Below, piece by piece: positions 54,541 through 62,900 of a stretch of 64,000 nucleotides of DNA. Positions within the stretch are counted from its first letter, which is position 1, and the number at the start of each line of letters is the position of its first letter. Made by a program: the position numbers and the translations under genes. The notes beneath the pieces are model-generated. The model searched no databases. It saw only the letters and a program-made list of their open reading frames with translations, and was not told where the DNA came from. This DNA is from Chloroflexota bacterium (GTDB taxonomy: Bacteria > Chloroflexota > Anaerolineae > Anaerolineales > Villigracilaceae), in NCBI GenBank assembly GCA_021414245.1, contig JAIOOU010000017.1:434001-498000 (forward strand), written 5' to 3'.

Positions 54541-55554
54541 ATGGCGCTGGCGAATAATAAACAAATTCAAAAGGCAAAAAAACAACGCAATCTGCTGCCT
54601 TATTATTATCTTGTGCCGGCCTTCCTGATCATGGGGGTGATCACATTCTATCCATTAATTTACCAGCTCGTAATTTCATTCACAAATTTTGAAACCAAAG
54701 ACCTGCTGCTTGGCCTAAGTTCACCCGACCTGAAATTCATCGGTTTTAAAAATTATATTGACATCCTGACCGGCTCGCTGCCTGTCGAGAATTTCAATTT
54801 CTTCCGCGTGCTTGAGTTCAATTTTTGGTGGGCTTTGAGCAATGTAATGCTGCATGTGCCCGCCGGCGTTTTGATCGCAACCGTCCTGAATACCGAAGGG
54901 CTATGGCTCAAAAAGATCTACCGGGCCTTATATATTCTTCCGGTTGTGGTCCCCCCCATTGTGGTGGCGACAGTCTGGCGCAATATATTCGATGAGCAAT
55001 ATGGGGCCATGAATCAATTTCTAACTGTTCTCACGGGCCTGCTGGGACAAACGGATCCGGTTCGACTGCGCTGGCTGACCGAATTCACGCCACCCATTCC
55101 CGGGTTTCTACCCGGCGCCCCATTGACCCTTGCCTATTATTCCATGATGATCGCGAATTTTTGGCTGGGCTGGCCATTCATGTCCGTGGTCGCCACAGGC
55201 GCATTACAAAGCATTCCCCGGGACCTTTACGAGGCCGCTTCGATTGACGGCGCGACCGGTAATCAACAATTCTGGAACATTACGGTCCCTCTTCTGAGGC
55301 CTGCAATGATCCCGGCAGCGGTCTACGGATTTACCCTGTCTTTTAACTTGTTCAACTTCGTATTTTTTATGACCGGTGGGGGGCCGGCCCGATCCACGGA
55401 ACTTCTGGTAACGTTTGCCTACAACCTCGTCCGGAACCTGCGCTGGTTTGGTGTTGCAGCCGCTTTTGCGGTGATCATCTTCTTCATTGCACTGGTCGTC
55501 CTGCTGGTCACCAATCGTATTACACGTGCCACACAAAACTACTCGGAGAGCTAA
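54541..55554 (+). CDS. Sugar ABC transporter permease, MalF type
   Basis: 337 residues with six to seven helices. The cytoplasmic EAA loop that docks on the ATPase is EAASIDGATGNQQFWNITVPLL. The N-terminal region is basic and lacks the large MalF P2 insertion of enteric bacteria. It pairs with the MalG-type permease that starts one base after its stop. AGGAGAG lies upstream. Confidence 0.94.
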   Translation: MALANNKQIQKAKKQRNLLPYYYLVPAFLIMGVITFYPLIYQLVISFTNFETKDLLLGLSSPDLKFIGFKNYIDILTGSLPVENFNFFRVLEFNFWWALSNVMLHVPAGVLIATVLNTEGLWLKKIYRALYILPVVVPPIVVATVWRNIFDEQYGAMNQFLTVLTGLLGQTDPVRLRWLTEFTPPIPGFLPGAPLTLAYYSMMIANFWLGWPFMSVVATGALQSIPRDLYEAASIDGATGNQQFWNITVPLLRPAMIPAAVYGFTLSFNLFNFVFFMTGGGPARSTELLVTFAYNLVRNLRWFGVAAAFAVIIFFIALVVLLVTNRITRATQNYSES

Positions 55555-55555
55555 G

Positions 55556-56569
55556 ATGACAACCAACTCCCCAGCCGTCAGCAAGAACCTGCTTATCCGC
55601 TTTTTGAATATCAACACCTCCGGTCAAACCAGCGGCAGGAATCTGCCGCTCTGGAGGCAGATATTGCTGCAAGTCATGTGTCTGCTAATCCTTGGCAGTG
55701 TGATGTTCCCGATCATGTACATCCTGACCCTTTCGTTCAGTTCCAAGACCACACGGCCCTCCTCATTGGAACTCCTGCCAAAAGAAATATCCCTGGGCGC
55801 TTATCAACAGGTGCTGGATCATCCAACCGGAAACCCGGTCACCTTCAACGAACTCCTCAAGAACAGTGTCATGCTTTCCTTCGGAGTCGGCGCAGTGGCT
55901 TTACTGGTGGCAGTGACGGCAGCGTACTCCTTCTCGCGCTTCAATTTTAGAATGCGCGAAGTCCTGATGGTTTTGGTGTTCATCCCGTTGCTGATGCCGG
56001 CCGTCGGTCTGGTGACTCCACTTTACCTTTTATTAAACAACTTCAAATTGGTCGATTGCGGCAAGGACGTCATGGCCCTTATGCCGTTATTTGCCTGTGA
56101 CGGGGGCGCAAAAGGGAAATTGATCTTCAATCTGCGCGACTCACTCCTAGGCGTGGGTATTGCCATGACCGCCAGCGCACTGCCTTTCGCGGTCTGGAAT
56201 CTGAAAGGATACCTGGATACAATCCCCCGCGAACTTGAAGAGGCCGCGGCCATTGACGGCGCGGATTCAAATCAGACCTTCTGGAAGATCATCATGCCGC
56301 TCGCAGCTCCCCAGCTTGCCGTGACCTTTTTTCTGGGCTTCATCGGTCACTGGCAGGAATTTGTGACCTCCTGGCTTTTCCTTTCCCAACCAAAGGATTA
56401 CACTCTTGCAATGACCCTTTACAACATGACCGGCCAGTACGCCAGCAGTATCCCGTGGAATCGATTCGCCGCCATGGCTGTGATCGTGGCCCTGCCTGTG
56501 GCTTTTGTATATGTCGCGTTGCAAAAACAAATCGTGGGCGGACTCACGGCGGGCGGCATCAAAGGTTGA
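55556..56569 (+). CDS. Sugar ABC transporter permease, MalG type
   Basis: 337 residues. Six helices are predicted, with EAA loop EEAAAIDGADSNQTFWKIIMPLA. An insertion of about 35 residues with two Cys lies in the outer loop between helices 3 and 4 (LVDCGKDVMALMPLFACDGG), as in MalG-type permeases of this subgroup. The start at 55556 has GGAGAG seven bases upstream; the open frame begins 23 codons earlier inside the previous gene. A terminator follows. Confidence 0.94.
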   Translation: MTTNSPAVSKNLLIRFLNINTSGQTSGRNLPLWRQILLQVMCLLILGSVMFPIMYILTLSFSSKTTRPSSLELLPKEISLGAYQQVLDHPTGNPVTFNELLKNSVMLSFGVGAVALLVAVTAAYSFSRFNFRMREVLMVLVFIPLLMPAVGLVTPLYLLLNNFKLVDCGKDVMALMPLFACDGGAKGKLIFNLRDSLLGVGIAMTASALPFAVWNLKGYLDTIPRELEEAAAIDGADSNQTFWKIIMPLAAPQLAVTFFLGFIGHWQEFVTSWLFLSQPKDYTLAMTLYNMTGQYASSIPWNRFAAMAVIVALPVAFVYVALQKQIVGGLTAGGIKG

Positions 56570-56587
56570 CCTTTCTGCAATTCAACT

Positions 56588-56629
56588 AAATTTCCTCTTC
56601 CCATCTTATCGGGGAAGGGGAAATTTTTT
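56588..56629 (+). terminator. Terminator after the permease genes
   Basis: A 15-bp stem with one wobble pair (56588-56602 with 56612-56626) is followed by TTTTTT, only 13 bases before the alpha-amylase start. It may act as an attenuator ahead of that gene. Confidence 0.8.
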
Positions 56630-56642
56630 ACCCCGGAAAATC

Positions 56643-58247
56643 ATGCTAAAGCGAATTTTCACCACTCTTCTGGTCTTAACTTTTCTGTCCGCTTGCACTT
56701 CCTCCGCGCCGGTACCTGCTCCTACACCAACGGTGGAGACCACGTCCGTACAGGCTCAAGGGAACTGGTGGCGCGACGCCGTGTTTTACGAGATATTTGT
56801 GCGTTCCTATTACGATACCAACCATGATGGAATCGGCGATTTCAACGGGGTCACTCAAAAGCTGGATTACCTCCAATCCCTCGGCATTACTGCAATCTGG
56901 CTGATGCCGATCCATCCCTCCCCTTCCTACCACGGATACGACGTCATTAATTACTACAACGTCAATCCTGAATACGGAAGCATGGCCGATTTCAAGAACC
57001 TGGTAACGCAGGCTCACCAGCGCGGCATTCGTGTCATCATTGACCTGGTGCTCAATCATACCTCGAGCGAGCACCCATGGTTTAAATCCGCGAACAGCGA
57101 CCCCAATTCGCCATATCGTGATTACTATGTATGGTCCGACGAAGGCAGGGGCGGCGGTGGCTGGTATCCGGGAAATCAAGGATATTACTTCGGGCTTTTC
57201 TGGAGCGGCATGCCGGACCTCAACTACAACAACCCCGCAGTGACCGGGGCCATGCTGAAAGTGACCGACTTCTGGCTGAACACAATCGGCGTGGATGGCT
57301 TTCGTGTGGATGCCGCCAAGCATTTGATCGAGGAGGGCGATAAACGTGAGAATACGCCTGCCACGCACCAATGGCTCAAGGGATTTTACACAGCCTATAA
57401 GGCGGAAAATCCGCAGGCTTATACGGTTGGCGAGGTCTTTGGAGCGGGTTCCTCGGTGGTGAAATCCTATACCGGAGACCAGCTCGACCAGATCTTCAAT
57501 TTCGAAATGTCCAGCGGATTCGTGAACAGCACAAAAGGCGGCTCAAATTCCGGTATCAACAGTGCGGTTAAGTTTGCACTTCAAGACATGCCGGATTTCA
57601 ACTTCGCCACTTTTCTGACCAATCACGATCAAACCCGGGTCATGACCGTTCTCAACGGGAATGTGGATCGGGCCAAACTGGCTTCCTTCCTCCTTTTGAC
57701 ATCCCCGGGAACAGCATTTATTTATTACGGTGAGGAGATTGGCATGCAGGGCCAAAAACCGGATGAAGACATCCGCCTGCCAATGCAGTGGAGTACAGGT
57801 CTTAATGCAGGTTTTTCCCCGGCAATGCCATGGCGCGCGCCAGCAAACGATTATGAAGTAGTTAATGTCGAACTTCAAACCGGACGGACCGGATCCCTGC
57901 TGGAGCATTACCGCAGTCTGCTCGCTTTGAGGGCCGCTCACTCCTCCATGCGGACAGGTACTGTCACCCTGCTGGAAACAGGCAATCCTGGCGTATACGC
58001 AGCATTAAGGGCAAATGAAAATGAAACGATCCTGATCCTAGCCAATCTCACCGATATATCGATCACAGATTATGCACTCACGCTCAAGAGCGCAGACATG
58101 ATGGTTTCTGCCTACGAGGCCAAAGTTCTGTTCGGGCAGGGGCAGCCCAACGGTCCCGAAAGAACCGGCGAAGCTTTTCCCAAATTCAAACCTTTTGAGC
58201 AACTCCCCCCCTATGCAATGTACGTCATACAATTAAATCCAAAATAA
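56643..58247 (+). CDS. Exported GH13 alpha-amylase lipoprotein
   Basis: 534 residues. The lipobox is LSAC (Cys18), then a short Pro/Thr linker. The GH13 barrel begins WWRDAVFYEIFVRSYYD. Catalytic residues are visible: nucleophile Asp in GFRVDAAKHL, acid/base Glu in YTVGEVFG, and transition-state Asp in LTNHDQTR. The His motif DLVLNHTSSEH is also present. It should hydrolyse starch or maltodextrins outside the cell, feeding the ABC importer. The start at 56643 follows a weak GGAAA; upstream codons in the frame run through the terminator and are rejected. Confidence 0.93.
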   Translation: MLKRIFTTLLVLTFLSACTSSAPVPAPTPTVETTSVQAQGNWWRDAVFYEIFVRSYYDTNHDGIGDFNGVTQKLDYLQSLGITAIWLMPIHPSPSYHGYDVINYYNVNPEYGSMADFKNLVTQAHQRGIRVIIDLVLNHTSSEHPWFKSANSDPNSPYRDYYVWSDEGRGGGGWYPGNQGYYFGLFWSGMPDLNYNNPAVTGAMLKVTDFWLNTIGVDGFRVDAAKHLIEEGDKRENTPATHQWLKGFYTAYKAENPQAYTVGEVFGAGSSVVKSYTGDQLDQIFNFEMSSGFVNSTKGGSNSGINSAVKFALQDMPDFNFATFLTNHDQTRVMTVLNGNVDRAKLASFLLLTSPGTAFIYYGEEIGMQGQKPDEDIRLPMQWSTGLNAGFSPAMPWRAPANDYEVVNVELQTGRTGSLLEHYRSLLALRAAHSSMRTGTVTLLETGNPGVYAALRANENETILILANLTDISITDYALTLKSADMMVSAYEAKVLFGQGQPNGPERTGEAFPKFKPFEQLPPYAMYVIQLNPK

Positions 58248-58258
58248 TGAGGAAAATA

Positions 58259-59731
58259 ATGTCGACTCCAGAATGGGTGCAGGATGCAATTTTTTATCAA
58301 ATTTTTCCGGATCGTTTCGCGAAAAGCGACCGCAACCCCGCCTCTTCCATGCAATTTGAATCCTGGGATTCCGCACCGACGCATTACGGATTCAAAGGCG
58401 GCGATCTTTACGGCGTGATCGAGAAACTTGACTACATCCAGGAGCTGGGCTCTAATGCCATTTATTTAAACCCGATCTTTGCCTCCGCATCCAATCACCG
58501 CTATCATACTTATGATTATTACAACGTGGATCCGCTGCTTGGCGGAAACGAAGCCCTTAAGAAATTATTGAAGGAAGCTCATAAAAGGGGCATGCACATC
58601 ATTCTGGACGGCGTGTTCAATCACGCCAGCCGCGGATTCTGGCAATTTCATCATGTCCTTGAGACCGGTCAAAAGTCACCCTACAAGGATTGGTTTTATT
58701 TTGACGAGGAACGACTGAATGGTCAAAAGCATTGGGGGGCATACCCGACCCCCCACGAGCAAAAGGTCCTGAATACAGAGGACAGCCTGACCACGATCGG
58801 GTATCGCGCCTGGTGGAACATCCCGGCCCTGCCAAAGTTCAACATCCAAACACCTGCCGTGCGTGAATTCCTATTTGAGGTTGCAGAGTATTGGATCAAA
58901 TTCGGAATCGACGGCTGGCGCCTGGACGTGCCGGGAGAGATCGATGACGACCAGTTCTGGCGCGAATTCCGCCAACGGGTTCGCGCGATCAACCCGCAGG
59001 CCTATATTGTGGGCGAGATCTGGCATGAGGCCCAACGATGGCTGCAAGGAGACCAGTTCGACGCGGTCATGAATTATCTCTTCACGGCTTCCTGCATGAG
59101 CTTCTTCGGCGGGCGCCATCTAAATTTGGATGTGATTTCCGCCGCCGGGGGCATCAAGGACCGTGTACATCCCATTAACGCCTGTGACTTCGCGAATGAG
59201 GTCGACCGGATTTTGAACCTGTACCCCCGGGACATCACTTTTGCGCAATTAAATCTGCTGGACAGCCACGATATGCCGCGCTTCCTTTCCTGTGTTAACG
59301 GCGATAAGAGCGCCCTTAAGCTTGCCCTCCTGATGATGTTCACTCTGGCCGGGGCGCCTTGCATCTACTACGGCGATGAAGTGGGAGTGGACGGAAAACA
59401 CGATCCGGAATGTCGCAAGGCCTTCCCCTGGCAGCATCAGGATCAATGGGATCATGACCTGCTTGAATATACAAAACTTTGCGCCTCGTTGCGCACAAAA
59501 TACAAGTCCCTGCGCCGGGGCGAATACAAACGCCTGCATGCAGAAGGCGAAGTCATGGCATTTGAGCGGTCCCATAAAAATGAACGATTGATCATCCTTT
59601 TTAATACTTCGAGCGAATATCAAACCATCCATCTCGATCTCATGGACAAGCCATCCATTCTTTTTGGCCGGCCCGATTTGTCTGGAAATCAAATTACGCT
59701 TCCACCCAGAAGTGGGGTTGTTTTGAAATAA
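58259..59731 (+). CDS. Cytoplasmic GH13 enzyme, neopullulanase/cyclomaltodextrinase-like
   Basis: 490 residues with no signal peptide. The barrel begins WVQDAIFYQIFPDRFA, with the GH13_20 marker FKGGDLYGVIEKLDYI. Catalytic residues are in DGWRLDVPGEI, IVGEIWHEAQ and LLDSHDMPR. The N-terminal carbohydrate-binding domain found in many neopullulanases is absent. It should split imported maltodextrins. An ATG at 58247 overlaps the amylase stop by one base, but GAGGA lies five bases before the ATG at 58259, which is preferred. It ends at a strong terminator. Confidence 0.92.
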   Translation: MSTPEWVQDAIFYQIFPDRFAKSDRNPASSMQFESWDSAPTHYGFKGGDLYGVIEKLDYIQELGSNAIYLNPIFASASNHRYHTYDYYNVDPLLGGNEALKKLLKEAHKRGMHIILDGVFNHASRGFWQFHHVLETGQKSPYKDWFYFDEERLNGQKHWGAYPTPHEQKVLNTEDSLTTIGYRAWWNIPALPKFNIQTPAVREFLFEVAEYWIKFGIDGWRLDVPGEIDDDQFWREFRQRVRAINPQAYIVGEIWHEAQRWLQGDQFDAVMNYLFTASCMSFFGGRHLNLDVISAAGGIKDRVHPINACDFANEVDRILNLYPRDITFAQLNLLDSHDMPRFLSCVNGDKSALKLALLMMFTLAGAPCIYYGDEVGVDGKHDPECRKAFPWQHQDQWDHDLLEYTKLCASLRTKYKSLRRGEYKRLHAEGEVMAFERSHKNERLIILFNTSSEYQTIHLDLMDKPSILFGRPDLSGNQITLPPRSGVVLK

Positions 59732-59737
59732 AGTCCC

Positions 59738-59770
59738 AAAAAAAGCCGTGCTTTATGCACGGCTTTTTTT
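59738..59770 (+). terminator. Terminator of the maltodextrin genes
   Basis: A 14-bp stem (AAAAAAAGCCGTGC with GCACGGCTTTTTTT) closes a five-base loop. Confidence 0.93.
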
Positions 59771-59838
59771 ACAAACAAAGACAGAAAGGAAAAGCAGCAG
59801 TTTAAGTCCGGCGAAACAAATCCGGACACGCAGGGTTG

Positions 59839-59902
59839 TATAATACTGAGCACAGGCTGGTCGCCATTGGGACATTGCCGGTCGGGAATGGCGACTTGCC
59901 AG
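59839..59902 (+). promoter_or_regulatory. -10 box and structured leader before the giant membrane protein gene
   Basis: TATAAT (59839-59844) lies 85 bases before the ATG, without a convincing -35 box. The leader can fold into a hairpin: CTGG-TCGCCATT (59857-59868) pairs with AATGGCGA and CCAG (59887-59902), with a CTTG bulge. Nothing else is visible in this 198-base gap. Confidence 0.4.
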
Positions 59903-59929
59903 CTATCAGGGAGTTCATCAGAGGTGAAT

Positions 59930-62900
59930 ATGAGCGTCAACGAAAGCGGGAATCCTGCTGAAATTCTCAAGAACATTCTCAACAACTTAAGAAGCACTGA
60001 AACAATCAATCGATTGAATGCCATTGCGCAATTGAGCGAGATCAACTACAGCAGCGAAGCCATCCGGAATGAGCTGGAAATCCTGGCGTTAAAGGACGAG
60101 GATGAAACCGTCAGAAAGGGAGCGCTCACCGCTCTGGATCTGGCAACCCAAAGAAATGTGCGCAGCCGGATCAATAAATTGCCGACGAACAACCGGTTTA
60201 CCCTGTTGAACGAGATCCGTGACTGGGAAAATAACGGGCTTTTGGATCAAAACACGGCTGCAGTCATTAGAAAACGTTATGATTTCGACAGCGCTGCGCC
60301 TCCTGCCCTGTCCAAGCCTGCTCCTGTTCAACCAGCAGCAGCTCCCCGTAAGCCGGATGTTCCCATCCCACCCGCACCGGTTGAACAAACAGTTCAAGCA
60401 AGCAGACCTTTGCCCAAGGCTGAACCGATCTCTGCCCTGCCTGCAAAGACACCAGTAAATACAGGTCCACGCCCGACCCTGTTGCAGACGCTATTGAGTG
60501 AAACCAGCATCAAGATCGCCTTGTATTTGGGCGCATTCTTTGTAATCGCCTCGGCTGCGATCCTGGCGGCGGTATCACCGGCTGCCCGGCTCCCCATTCT
60601 GATCCTCGCAACGTTCATCTTCGGGGTTCTCGCAGTGGCAATTCGGAAAAGGCTGCCGCAGCCAAGTTTTGCCCTGTTCATTGTTTTTTCCTTTCTTCTG
60701 CCCATTACCGCAAACGTGATCGCAGAGGCTCTGCATTTATCCAGGGCGGGAAGCGCGTGGTATTGGGTTTTCATCTCCACCTTGATGGCCTTGATTTGGG
60801 GTGGCGGAACCTGGCTGTATGAATCTCGGGTCTTCAGCGTCACTGCTTTTATCGCCATCATCTCCGCCTTTTTCAATATTGGCAGGATCTTTGAGGCAAA
60901 ACCCGAGTTTTTCATTTGCATGATGAGCCTGGCTGCGTTGGCGGGTCTCGCATGTACCTCAACCCTTAAACGCTGGAAGGATTGGACATTCGCCTGGCCG
61001 CTTTTCCTGACTGCCCAGATCGTACAGGTGGCGGTTCTGGGTGCCTCCATGGCAGCTTTCCTCGCCCAGATTTTTGACGCTTCGAACTCAACGATCTGGA
61101 ATCTCGCATCCTCTGCCACCTGGGGACTGGCCTTTGTGTTCTATGTTTTCTCCAACTCCCTATTCCCCTTCGTCTTCTTCCCCTGGCTCGCTGCATCTGC
61201 ACTGCTGCCCATTCCCTGGTTCATCTCGATCGCCTTCAACTGGCATGAGTTTCCAGCGGCACTGACGTCCATGATCTGGGGCCTGCTTTTATCTGTATCC
61301 AGCGAGGCCGCGAACCGCCGTGAAACCGGCAGTCAATTCAGCCTGCCGTTTTTGTCCATCTCCATCCCAACCTTTGCCATCGCTGTAATTAGCGGTTTCT
61401 ATGAAACAGCCGTCGGACTATCCATGGCCCTGGCCACAGCTCTGATTTTCGGAGTCCTGCATTTTATCCGTCCGCGTGGATGGCTGTGGGCTCTGGCGCT
61501 CTTCAACTTTGTCATTGCCTACTTTGCTTTTTTCGCCTTGCCGATCATCGAAAAGCTAAACCTCTTCGCAGGTTACCCTCTCCTGCTTTTGAACCTGATC
61601 TTCCTGGCGCCGGATCTCTTTCGCAAGCCGGACCTTTCTGCTGCCCGCTCATGGCGGCTGCCTCCCCGAATCTTCGGGAGCTTCTTTTGTTTGTATAACT
61701 TTACAGCTTTTGCGTTTTCCGGGGAGGAAGTTGGCAACCACACAGCGGTTATTTTTGGGATTTATGCAATTTTTCTGACAGTTTACGCCCTCCGTTACAA
61801 TCTGCCCGCATTGGGATTTGCCGCCACTGCTGCTCTGGCCATCAGCCCAACCCATGCGCTTAATTATTATGGCTTTGATCTCTGGCTCCCCGCTTTGACG
61901 ATATTGAGCGTATTATATTTTGGGGGAGGACTGGCCTTGCGCAAGGTCGAAACCATGTCCTCCTGGCGCACAATGCTGGAGGCCAGCAGCTTGATCCTTG
62001 GAAGTATTATTTCGGTAACGGCCATCGTCACACTAAAAGAACACGGCGGATGGTTTATTGCGGTGACCGGTCTGCTCTTCATCATTCAAATGTACAGCCG
62101 CAAGCAGGGTATCTTTGAGGCCGGGGGGCATCTATTCCTGTCCCTGGCCTCATATTTGATCCTGATGGATTTCAAAATTTTTGAATCCACATACACCCTG
62201 ATGGTGCTGAGTCTGATCATCCTCGGTCTGGATTTGATTTTCTCCCGCACATTTCATCATCCCCGTCCGTTAACCTGGCCCGCCAGAGGGCTGGGTGCCA
62301 TGCTGGCTTTCACTGCCAGTATGGCTTTGATCGGCGAAAGGGATCTGCAACGAATTTCCATTTGTTTTACGATCCTTGCGATCTTTTTCCTGATCTACAC
62401 CCTGATTCAACGAAAGGCGATCTACGGATATATACCTGCCGCGTATACATCGCTGGCCGTTTTCTATAATCTTGCGTATTTCAAACTGGACATCTGGCTG
62501 CCTTTATTGACGACGCTGGCAATCTTATATTATCTGGCAGGGCTTTGGATCAAAGGCCGCGAATCTCAAAGAGGGCTGGCAGACTCATGGTCAGAGATGC
62601 TGCGCCTATCTGGTCTGGTGCTTGGCGCGCTCGTCTCCATCAGCGCCTTTTCCGTTGAAAAAGAGTTGGCCGGTTATTTCATTATCGGGATCGCAATCAT
62701 CTTTACAGTGGAAATGTTCATGCGCGCAAACGGCTGGCTTGAGGCCGGTCCACAGCTTCTGGCAGGCATGGCGGTCTATCTGCTTCTAAACGAAAACAAA
62801 GTTGTGGAAATTCCCTATTATTTTCTGGCTTTCAGTTCGGTCTGGCTCGGATTCGACATGCTCTTTAGCCGGCTTTTCAAACATCCGCGTCCGCTGGCAG

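Noticed and set aside
56505-56642. Longer N-terminus for the exported amylase
   Set aside because: It overlaps the MalG-type gene and a terminator; the lipoprotein signal begins at 56643.
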